From Perkinsus olseni (Eukaryota; Perkinsozoa; Perkinsida): a stretch of 64,000 nucleotides of DNA. Shown here one piece after another: positions 35,529-44,236 of this stretch (the first letter of the stretch is position 1; every line of letters begins with the position of its first letter). The stretch spans positions 50,428 to 114,427 of the forward strand of contig JABANN010000033.1 in the NCBI GenBank assembly GCA_013115125.1. The letters are read 5' to 3'. Under the pieces are notes generated by a model. It saw nothing but the letters and a program-made list of their open reading frames with translations, had not been told where the DNA came from and did not search any database. Position numbers and translations under genes: made by a program.

Positions 35529-36458
35529 ATGTGCCACCCCTGCCGCCATCTCGCACCATGGACCATCTCCGCTGTGGTCTTATTGCTTGCTACCATCGTC
35601 GCGCTCGAAGGCTGTGGGGGTAACGTCCCTGCCGGACCAACCGTCCCAGGTAAAGGTCGCAAGTTTCTTCGCGTGCCGCCGTCCGCACTAAGTTAGGGAA
35701 GTCTCGTATCAGGTGGCCGCAACAACGGGAGTGATGATGGTGGTGGAACTACATCTAGGCCGTCTTATGAGCCAAGCAAACTGTGCCCCAAGGGAGATAT
35801 ATTCTGTTACGAGGTGCTCCACGACCTGAGGACATACTGTCGGTGGAACTCGACCATGACGTGCCAGTATAATCCTTTAGTGCCCTGTAATTGCGTCAAC
35901 AATACCTTCCCACCCTCCACTACCACCTCTACTAGCACGCCTTCACCGAGTACTACAACCAGCGGCACATCTACGCCCTCTTCAACAACGTCTACTGGGG
36001 TGCCCCCATCAAGTACCACGGCCAATGGCACGTCTACGCCGGCTTCAACAACATCTACTGGGGTGCCCCCATCAAGTACCACGGCCAATGCCACGTCTAC
36101 GCCCTCTTCAACAACGTCTACTGGGGTGCCCCCATCAAGTACCACGGCCAATGGCACGTCTACGCCGGCTTCAACAACATCTACTGGGGTGCCCCCATCA
36201 AGTACCACGGCCAATGCCACGTCTACGCCCTCTTCAACAACGTCTACTGGGGTGCCCCCATCAAGTACCACGGCGAATGGCACGTCTACGCCGGCTTCAA
36301 CATCTACTCAGGCGCCTTCATCAACCACTACAACTAGCAGTACATTGTCACAAGCTCCTACCACATCCACGCAATCACCTCCGCCAACCACTGCGAACGC
36401 TCCTCGCAGGAGAGCTGATCAGAAGAAACGGCATCAGCCCTCTAATACGATTCTGTGA
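35529..36458 (+). CDS. Mucin-like secreted protein 1, 288 residues
   Basis: Model: join(35529..35649, 35713..36458), 867 bases, one phase-1 intron of 63 bases. Exon 1 encodes a signal peptide or anchor (WTISAVVLLLATIVALEG) ending in a Cys-Gly-Gly. Exon 2 has a Cys-rich module (KLCPKGDIFCYEV, YCRWNSTMTCQYNP, CNCVNN; seven Cys after the signal). A Thr/Ser/Pro domain built of 21-residue repeats follows (GTSTPSSTTSTGV...). Each unit carries an Asn-Gly-Thr or Asn-Ala-Thr sequon. The end is basic (PRRRADQKKRH), with no GPI-like tail. It is likely exported and heavily O- and N-glycosylated, perhaps as cell coat or extracellular matrix. The first of three tandem relatives. Confidence 0.8.
35964..36320 (+). 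repeat. 63-base coding minisatellite with 126-base higher-order unit
   Basis: Units start at 35964, 36027, 36090, 36153 and 36216, with a partial one at 36279. Units alternate between two types (CCCTC and CCGGC after TCTACG), giving a 126-base higher-order repeat. The encoded sequon alternates Asn-Gly-Thr and Asn-Ala-Thr. Confidence 0.9.
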
Positions 36459-36857
36459 AAGTTGAGGTCTATTATAGTGATTCACCGTTATATTGTCGGA
36501 TGTTGCTGAATCATTGCTTTTTGGACAGCGGATCGAGCGTAGCACGTCTGTGAGCTCATCCGTGATTTAAAAGTCGCCACCATGTAAGTTAAGTGTTATG
36601 CTTTGTGTGCTGTGACGGATGCTCCTCCAGCCTCGCATAACATTTTGTAGAGGATATCCTTCTACTTTACCAACTCCGACTTTCCGTCGAACATTGCGCT
36701 TCCGTGTTCTTCTCGAATCTGGTTGCCGCTCCCTTCTCATTGGGTTTCTCCTTTCTACGGTCACCGCTGGTTTCTGTCTGTCGTGGTAGCCGTACTTTTC
36801 ATGGGAGGCCACACCGCGCGTGTCTGCTCGGTGACTCCATGCGGCTCGACACGGTGG

Positions 36858-38077
36858 ATGCGCTGGGTCGCATTCGTCGTGTTGATGTCTGCCTCTGTGT
36901 TTTGGCCGATCACGCTGCAAGGCTGTAATAGCAGTCCGAGCCCATTCCCACAACAGAGTGAGTTTGCACGTCTAGTCGAGGTCGTCTCCAACCGATGGGG
37001 GAAGGATGTTATCTCGAATGCTTTGGCTATCACTCTGAGTAGATCACCTAGGGTACCCGTGAGAGGGTGGTCACGAACACTCCCATACACTATCACGGTT
37101 GCTCGAGTGTTCGCTGGATTCGCAGCGAAATTGGGCTTCCGATGTTGAATGATCGGGCCGGGATTTCGACGGATGAAGGCGTGCGCTTCAACGCTGCGCT
37201 CAACGTGATCTTTCCGATATCCTGACAAGCCTCAATGGCATTTTAATAGGAGAATCCTGCCCGGGCAGTGTAGTCTGATGTCGAATATCCGAGTAGACGT
37301 TCATGTTGGACCTTGCAGTTTGCAGGTACAACGTCACAACCCAGCGTTACACCTACTACTCCAACAACTGCGCCGCCGACTACTGCTACCCCAACAACAG
37401 CGACACCAAGTGGGACGACCACTGGAAGTGCAACGACAAGGACGAGTACCACTCCAGGCAACACGACGACGACACCCTTGACGACTACGGCGACGACAAC
37501 GCCGGGGACGACAACACCAAGCACAGCAAGCACAACTCCTGGCAATACGACCACATCAACTACAACGACAAGCGGCACGACGACGGATACTACAACAGCA
37601 AATGCCACGACCACGACTACTACCATAACAACGACTAACGCGACGACCACGACTACTACCACAACAACGACTAACGCGACGACCACGACTACTACCACAA
37701 CAACGACCAGCGCCACGACCAGCGCCACGACCACGGCTACTACCATACCAACGACTAGCGCGACGACCACGGCTACTACCACAGCAACGACCAGCGCGAC
37801 AGTAACAACTACAAGTGCGACCACCGCGACTGAGACCACCAACGCGAAGGCCACGTCGCCTTCAACTAGAACGTCGGCTGTGACGACACCAAGGCCAACG
37901 CCGAGGGAGACCCCAACGACCACAGCGATACTTGTCTCCACGACGCCCAGCTCAACAAAATCGCAGTCGCATGTGACGACAAGTACTGCGGAGAGGGAAG
38001 GCTCAGTAAGTATGACGACTGTGAGTATACCAACTCCAACTGGGGCAGCCACGGCAGCGGATATAGAATCACGATAG
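36858..38077 (+). CDS. Mucin-like secreted protein 2, 283 residues
   Basis: Model: join(36858..36957, 37326..38077), 852 bases, phase-1 intron of 368 bases. Exon 1 is a signal peptide (MRWVAFVVLMSASVFWPITL) followed by QGCNSSPSP. Exon 2 is almost pure Thr with Pro, Ala and Ser, including a 12-residue repeat of Ala, ten Thr and Asn encoded by a 36-base unit at about 37606-37717. It lacks the Cys-rich module of mucin 1. The exon layout and signal-Cys-Ser/Pro start match its neighbours, so the three are probably tandem duplicates that diverged in the repeat domain. A possible alternative acceptor 8 bases upstream is discussed in the findings. Function is inferred only: a glycosylated surface or secreted coat. 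Confidence 0.75.
37606..37717 (+). repeat. 36-base Thr-coding repeat
   Basis: About three copies of a unit containing ACGACTACTACCACAACAAC, coding for a run of ten Thr flanked by Ala and Asn. Confidence 0.75.
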
Positions 38078-38614
38078 TGGCGACGTCGCCCACGTCTTGA
38101 TTCGCAGTGATGGAGTCGAGCGCTCGATTGTCGGATGAGCCAGGTGAGTTGGCTGGAATCAGGACTTTCAGAGTCGCGGGTCAAGTTATTATTCTCTTCG
38201 ATTAGGTACGTCGACAACCAGTCGCAGTCTGCGACTCGCAGACGCACTCGGAGGACACGATTTCCACCATTTCGTCGGTAACGCTACCGCGTGTATCATT
38301 GTGAGGGTCGCCCCAGCGCTGATCCCAACTTTACCGGGACCATCACCGGGACCTGGAAGGGTCAACTCGCGCAGGTCTTGCTGGTCCTGTCGTCTTCTAT
38401 GCTAGCCGACCTCAACGGCTATCGTTCGTTCAAAGCTGCTTACTGCAATCACGGTAGGGCTTTTCGCCATTGGTCATGCGTCACCTTTGTACGTTTATGT
38501 TATTCGGTGCTTTGTTATGTTTTACGAAGTTTCTGCCTGAAATTGCCGCTAAGTCGAGTTGCGGGGTGTGCCTGAATGCCTGATGATGCAACAGCTTTTC
38601 CACCCCTCTCAACA

Positions 38615-39078
38615 ATGGTTTTTAGTCTCCGTATCATTCTGCTCTCTACTGTGTTGGTAGCGGTCTCGCTGTGGCTAAGTGCATGCGGCCCCGCTCCCAC
38701 TCTTCGGCCGTTCACCAGTGAGTTCTTGCTCCAGGTGCCATGTGAATTGCGATATTTATGTATTCAGGGGCTCCGAACCAAACTACACAGTCTCCAAGTA
38801 CGACGACTCGAGGCGGCGGTCCAACACCTCAACCACCGAGGACTACGCCCACAACAACACCCGTACCACCGGGTCCAACGAGAACTACACCGTCGAGGAC
38901 TACCACACCATCAACTACTTCCCCGGCAGTTCCTACTACCAGCCCACCTGCCACTACCACTCCACCAACTACTCCACCTACCACTCCCCCAACTACTCCG
39001 CATACCACTACGGCAGCGACTACTAGGACAACAGCACCCCACACGACAACTCCCCCACACCCTCCCTCAGGGAGGTAA
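38615..39078 (+). CDS. Mucin-like secreted protein 3, 137 residues
   Basis: Model: join(38615..38717, 38768..39078), 414 bases, phase-1 intron of 50 bases. Exon 1 is a signal peptide (LRIILLSTVLVAVSLWLS) followed by ACGPAPTL. Exon 2 is Thr/Pro-rich (TTPPTTPPTTPPTTPHTT) with an early sequon (APNQTTQS) and ends shortly after PPHPPSGR. It is the shortest of the three. A GTAAAG just before the stop could be another donor, so the C-terminus might extend. It is tail to tail with the secreted amidase gene. Confidence 0.7.
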
Positions 39079-39370
39079 AGTCTCATGGTATGGTGCTCGC
39101 TTCTGCCATCCATGTGCTGTTCTTGGCGCCTGATTGCGGTCTCGTACGATGCACTACAGGCCCAAGGGACAGCACTTAAGAGCTTCCGCTCGTTCAAACT
39201 TCTGTCTTAGTACAGTACTGCAACGCACTTGTTGTACATACCAACTTATTACATTTTTTACAGGAAAAGTTTCTACTTGCACGATTGAAACTGTCGAGTT
39301 GAAGTGTCGTGAGCTTGCATGTGACATAGTGTACTCAATAACTACGCGAATGAAAGAGAAACTTTCATTG

Positions 39371-41099
39371 TCAATCGTAAAATACCGGATAGTCAGCTAG
39401 CTCGACATCTGCCTTCCGAAGGTCCTCAATGGAATCGTTGTTCTCTTGGATGGCGTATAAGACGGCGCTGTAAAGCTCGGTGAGTGGCCGGTTGGTCCTC
39501 ATCGACGACACCCCAGTGGTGTTGCTGACCACGGCGAGGTCCTCCGGCGGCAGCAGTTTGGCGCCTCCGGTACCATATCCCAGCATGGCCAACGGTGAAT
39601 GGTAGCCTTGAGAAAAGTGAGTGACTTGCAGCTCGAGACCCGCCTCGATGACGAAGTCGGGAGACACTGCTTGCGTGCTGTAGTCACAGAGTTTGCCACT
39701 CCCGTGATGACAACTGACCAAGGCGCACCCTCGAGCCTTCCATCCATCAGGAGCTCGAGGGAACACCCACTCTTGATCGAAGGCAACGAGGGCGACACGG
39801 CTACGATGATGGCTATCATCATCGGCCGTTTCCTTGCTTATCCTGAAGGTGGCTTGGCACTCCACGGTTCCGTCCGGGCTGGTGGCGCGCAGGTGATAGT
39901 GGCCCGCCCTCGATACAGCCACTTGACAACCGCCCTCAAACTCATCGAGGCTGTAGTCATTGGTAATCTCAGGAGTGCCCAGCGAACACTGACGAGATTG
40001 CTGCTGGGGCCTGGCAAATCCTCGGGACAGGTCGAGCGAGACTGCTCGGGCGGTGGGGGACTCCACCGGTGGAATATTGATTGTACCACTGAGGACCACA
40101 TCCCGAGATGATGGGGGGTCCATGTAGACCGCTACCGGCTTGCCCGTACCATCATACAGTCCACCGCCGTTGCTGTAGGCTGCTGCGTTGTTAGCAGCGA
40201 CTAGACCAACTCCCAGGAACCGAGCCATGGCCTGTTGCTCCATGACGACATTATACGACGGGTAGGCCGATGCCCACGAGGTTGAAAACGCGACTAAAGA
40301 TACGCCACTCCTTTGGACCATCTCGAGAAGGTTGGATACAAACAAGAGATCATAGCATACGAGCAAGCCGACCTTCACCATGGGCTTCTGTGGCAGCGCG
40401 AACACGGCGAGCTTCTTCGTTACTGGCTGGTCTATGGCCGGTGTTTCTCCGAACAGATGCCACTTGTGGTAGTATTGTAGTACCGCACCATCGGGACCAA
40501 AGGCAACTTCAGTGTTGTACTGTTTGCCGGTAGCTGGCCTATGGAGGATGTTGGCGACGAGGGTAACATTAGTAAGGGAAGATAGGCAGCTAAGATATGC
40601 CAGAGGATCTTCGCACTGTGAAGATTCCTGGCAGTCCAGCATTAACCACTTGCAGGTAGGCTGACGCCAGCCGATGGTGATATCTCCATGGTGAGCTACG
40701 GAGCGTCCAGCACGACGGGCCTCCTGATCACCCGCATCGGTTCCGTTGTAGTAGCCGAGTATCCAACCCCATAACGAGGCCTCGGGTAGAACCTGACGCG
40801 AGGACGATGAAAAAGCTTAACGCGGCCCTTCATCAACGGGAGAATGCGGAAGAATTTTGGCTAGTCACGACGAGCCGCGGTCGAGCTTGGATCCTTACCA
40901 CTAAATCAGGCCTTGACTTCGCTGTATCGCTGACTAGCTTGCCGAGACCAGCCAGATCACGCGCAAGGTTGTCAATGGGTGGATCAGATATGACAGCTCT
41001 CGAGGTGTACTGAACTGCAGCTACCTTCACGGCCGAGGTTGCACAAACGAGACCTATCGTTAGGGTAGCCAGCAGCACCCAGAGGGACAGACAGGACAT
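39371..41099 (-). CDS. Secreted carbon-nitrogen hydrolase, vanin/biotinidase type, 540 residues
   Basis: Model: complement(join(39371..40792, 40899..41099)), 1623 bases, phase-0 intron of 106 bases. The start ATG at 41099 gives a signal peptide (MSCLSLWVLLATLTIGLVCA) followed by AVKVAAVQYTS. The nitrilase-superfamily triad is complete: Glu in VVLPEASLWGW, Lys in YYHKWHLFGE and Cys in VGLLVCYDLLF. The length and long C-terminal beta-rich domain (after about residue 330) match vanin/pantetheinase and biotinidase rather than short nitrilases. By family knowledge such enzymes cleave amides such as pantetheine or biocytin outside the cell. The exact substrate is not readable. Several sequons (NVT, NDS) fit secretion. 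It neighbours the mucin cluster. Confidence 0.9.
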
Positions 41100-41417
41100 T
41101 CGAACGAAAAAACCGGGTAATGACTTAATAAGGTATTGGTGGATCAATGTAGTCACCGGTAAGGTTCCAGCGTCACAACAATATCGACTAGTCGCTGATC
41201 ACTTGTTATGAACGTTGCTGAGCGATAACTACGGTTTACACTGCGAGGTAATATTGCCGATAATAAACGCCACCGCCAAGACTCGCTGATGATAGGATAT
41301 GAGGCTACGGTGAATGCTTGATTGACTACCCTAGAATGACTGCAGAAACACAGCTCAGTTCACATCAGAAACCGTGGCTCATGACTCAAATACGTTACAG
41401 CAAGCATACTGCGGTAG

Positions 41418-42685
41418 CTAGTACTCGTCCTCATCGTCAACCTCGGGATCGACGAAAACGATTGTGGTCTCAGCATGGTCGAATGATACTTTATGGTATC
41501 TGACCTCGACCCTGGGTACTCACAGTTGCGCAGAGAATCTTACGCTGCTGCATCATCCAGTCTCAGTTTGATCTCGGCAATTGCCTTATCTAAGGGCTCA
41601 CCTAAAACGCATCCTGACTCAGCCAAGTCGGATGTCACCCGTTGTCACCATCTTCCAAGAGCTCCTCGAGAGTGTACTTCCTCACAACTTCTTCCACGTC
41701 AATGGTGGCCTCCCGTTCGAGGAAGCCACGCCCGAAGTCCTTACCGAACCTATACCCGCTGGTGCAGCAGCGAGGGCCTTCCGAAAGGCCTACTTGTAGT
41801 AGATCTCCGGCATCCAATGGACCTTGGCCGATATCGAACAGAGCATCCGTATCTCGACATTGCGGTCATCCTTGGTCACGAACTCCTTTATGAATCGCTT
41901 TTTAGCTGGTATTTCCCTCATAGACACCAGCCGCTGCCAGAAGGGTATTATCAGTACTGCCTGAACAACAGACCTCAGGCAACAGTTCGGGCCAAGTGGG
42001 CTCATAGGCATGCTCAGCGCTCCCCTCGGCGAGACTTCACAGGAAGACTAGTTTTCGGCCCCCAGCCATCGGTTTTTCCAATCTATCATCATCACATCAG
42101 TCCTGCTCCTGATTTTCCATGACGACAATGAATTGGGCCCGCTGGCTGTTGGTGCACTGACTCCAATGACCGTGGAGCAGTTCATTACCGATGCCAAATC
42201 GACCGAACTCTCGATCGACTTGAGAAATTTCATAGTATTCGGAATGACCAGGGCGCGCTAGCAGGTTTGTTCTCACTGAAAGCGACATGGGCCCTTCAGA
42301 GAGGCCTTGCACTAATGAACGAGCGGCACCCCTCCCCTACCTGGCTGGAATCATACACGTAGGGCTTAACATTACCAAGACGATCCACGACCAGGGCTAC
42401 ATGTTGACCTGATGCAGGCCAAGGCAGAACACGGGTCGCTCAAGCCCGGATAATACCCGGTACGACTCGCACCGCCAAGAATCCTCCGAGGAAGATTCCA
42501 ACGCTGCCGATGCAGATAACGAGGTTCTTCCAGTTCTGCTGTAGCCACTCTGCCTTCCCTTGCCAAGTGTTGCCCCAAAAGCGTTGGGTATCGGTAGCGG
42601 GGAAGTTGTGGGTGAGATCGAAGAGCCATCTATTGCGCCGCAGGACACCCCGGGTCCCCTGACATAATGGTGACCGGAGGAACAT
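41418..42685 (-). CDS. SPFH/prohibitin-like membrane protein, 237 residues
   Basis: Model: complement of 42457-42685, 42341-42408, 41794-41960, 41649-41758, 41544-41601 and 41418-41499, 714 bases in frame. Residues 1-50 are basic and aromatic and could include a mitochondrial presequence. A TM helix (LVICIGSVGIFLGGFLAV) is followed at once by the SPFH entry VVPGQHVALVVDRLGNV. The domain continues with LIIPFWQRLVSMREIPAKK and VEIRMLCSISAKVH, then EEVVRKYTLEELLED, and ends in an acidic tail (VDPEVDDEDEY). One N-terminal TM plus SPFH is the prohibitin/stomatin plan. Prohibitins form rings in the mitochondrial inner membrane. It is shorter and more divergent than typical prohibitins (about 275), lacking most of the C-terminal coiled coil. 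Confidence 0.72.
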
Positions 42686-42756
42686 CTAATAAGGAACAGC
42701 TCAACTTCAAAGAAACTCTTCACGGAGATTTGGTATGGATCGTGCGTTTTGTCAAG

Positions 42757-42801
42757 ACCCAGGTTCGAATCCCGGTGGCTCCGTTTTCGGTCATTTTCGG
42801 C
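42757..42801 (+). repeat. tRNA-like B-box fragment with CGGTCATTTT flank
   Basis: GGTTCGAATCC, a perfect RNA polymerase III B-box, lies in GACCCAGGTTCGAATCCC. No matching 5' tRNA half or acceptor stem is found upstream. A related copy occurs at about 52424-52457. Confidence 0.4.
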
Positions 42802-43196
42802 GGGAGCTGGCAAAGTTGTGGTGAGTTTTGAAGCCCCTTCATGGCTCTACGGGCCGTCACTCGGACATACAAGGGTCCACCTGCGCCCCTTGTAGCCGGC
42901 ATGGGGCTGGCCAAGCCTTTACAGTATCGCGGGGCACTTATGCGTAAAGGGCAAACTATCACTGAGGTGACGGGTGGGCTACTGAGTGATCGACCGCCTT
43001 ATTAATAATGGGAATAAGGAAGACCACTGCTGTTCAGACAGAGGACGTCATCACACAAGAGGAGCTCACCAAATTGCAACACCAGTCGGCTATTATCGTG
43101 TCCGACCCTATCTGTGATGTCGGCGAAAAGGAGGTGAAGTTGTGGTGTCAGCTGAGAAGCCCCCGTAACCGGAGTCTGCCGCAATACTCAGGTTAA

Positions 43197-44122
43197 GGAC
43201 TTTTTAATCCCTACTAAACCGCCTGCAAAGCTGCTGATGGACTGGCTACCTAAGGTAGGCGTAGATATGTTCTTCTCTCCGTGACACTCGCTGGTCCTGT
43301 CAGCCTGTAGGGGACTGGCTGTGGTGGAGGTCGGGTCGGGCCAAGACGACGGAAAAGCTGTTCAGGCTGGTCTTGGAGAGACTTGAGAACAAACCATTGA
43401 TGGAAGCATTTGGCATCACTATGGGCTTCAACCATCAGTTGTACTGGCTGACCCTTCACGCATGGATTTTCCACCAAAAGATGGTACGCCGACTAGGGTG
43501 CTCTGCCGTTGTCCAATCATAACCACCATCAGCTACAAATAGGAGACGACAGGATGGACTACTATTTTTTCGAGCACATTTGGGTGCTGCCCAAGACCTG
43601 GCTCCTTATCAAGAGAGTCCCCGACTATCGCTTCAGCTCGGAGCTGCGGAACACGATGGAGTACCACTCTCGGCCCTGCCTGCTTAGTGATGGGTGATGG
43701 GGTGTCAGGTATAGTTATGGTGGCTGCGTAGCACTGGATAGGGCACTGCGAAGGGGGGATATCTTGGCAGCTAGACTGCAGGAGGTGGGCGACCTAAGAC
43801 GGCTCCGTTGTACCGTATCTACTCAGCAACTTCACGCCAACATCCACAGTGGCGAGATCCAGAAGGACGACAAGCGGCTACTGTTATTAACTAAGTACAC
43901 TGTGAGGTAGTAACGGTCAACCCGAGGCCCAGTGGACTGGCTGGGGGTCTTATCAGGCAGCTGTCCTACATACTGCGTGTCCCCCATGATGACTTTATCT
44001 TTGCTAACTTCGTCTGGGCCGACTTTCCACTGCCATCCTATCCGGCCCGGCCCCTCCCTAACAGGGGAGCCCTCATCGATCGGAGTCGTCCAAGCCGGAT
44101 GCCGCCGATCCAGCGGAGGTGA
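43197..44122 (+). CDS. UQCC1/CBP3-like cytochrome bc1 assembly chaperone
   Basis: Exon chain: a segment at about 43197-43255 (PAKLLMDWLPK), then about 43308-43483 with LFRLVLERLENKPLMEAF and GFNHQLYWLTLHAWIFHQKM (matching the family's W-L-T-LH-W signature), then about 43542-43690 (YYFFEHIWVLPKTWLL), then about 43708-44122 with GGCVALDRALRRGDILAARL, LLLLTKYTVRQLSYIL and DDFIFANFVWADFPLP, with TGA at 44120-44122. The splice at 43908/43956 closes in frame. By family knowledge UQCC1/CBP3 binds newly made cytochrome b in mitochondria. An upstream open frame from ATG 43008 (MGIRKTTAVQTEDV) may be the first exon, but the junction is unproven and no presequence is obvious. Confidence 0.65.
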
Positions 44123-44236
44123 ACTCGAAAGGAGTGCATGTACGTTTCTGATGGTCCTTCCGTGCCTGTTGTTCCGAAGGGGTGGTGGTCTTCACGCTCG
44201 GCTCGGCGAGGTAGTTTTTGAAGCTCACACCATTCT

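Noticed and set aside
36025-36465. Long Arg/Leu/Pro-rich frame over mucin 1
   Set aside because: It is the frame-shifted reading of the 63-base repeats and has no start or signal of its own.
37243-38247. 334-codon Val-rich minus-strand frame over mucin 2
   Set aside because: It is the reverse complement of Thr codons (ACN giving GTN), an expected artefact.
38679-39026. Tyr/Asn/His-rich frame over mucin 3
   Set aside because: A shift of ACN/CCN codons produces NAC and NCC codons; the mucin frame fits the spliced signal peptide.
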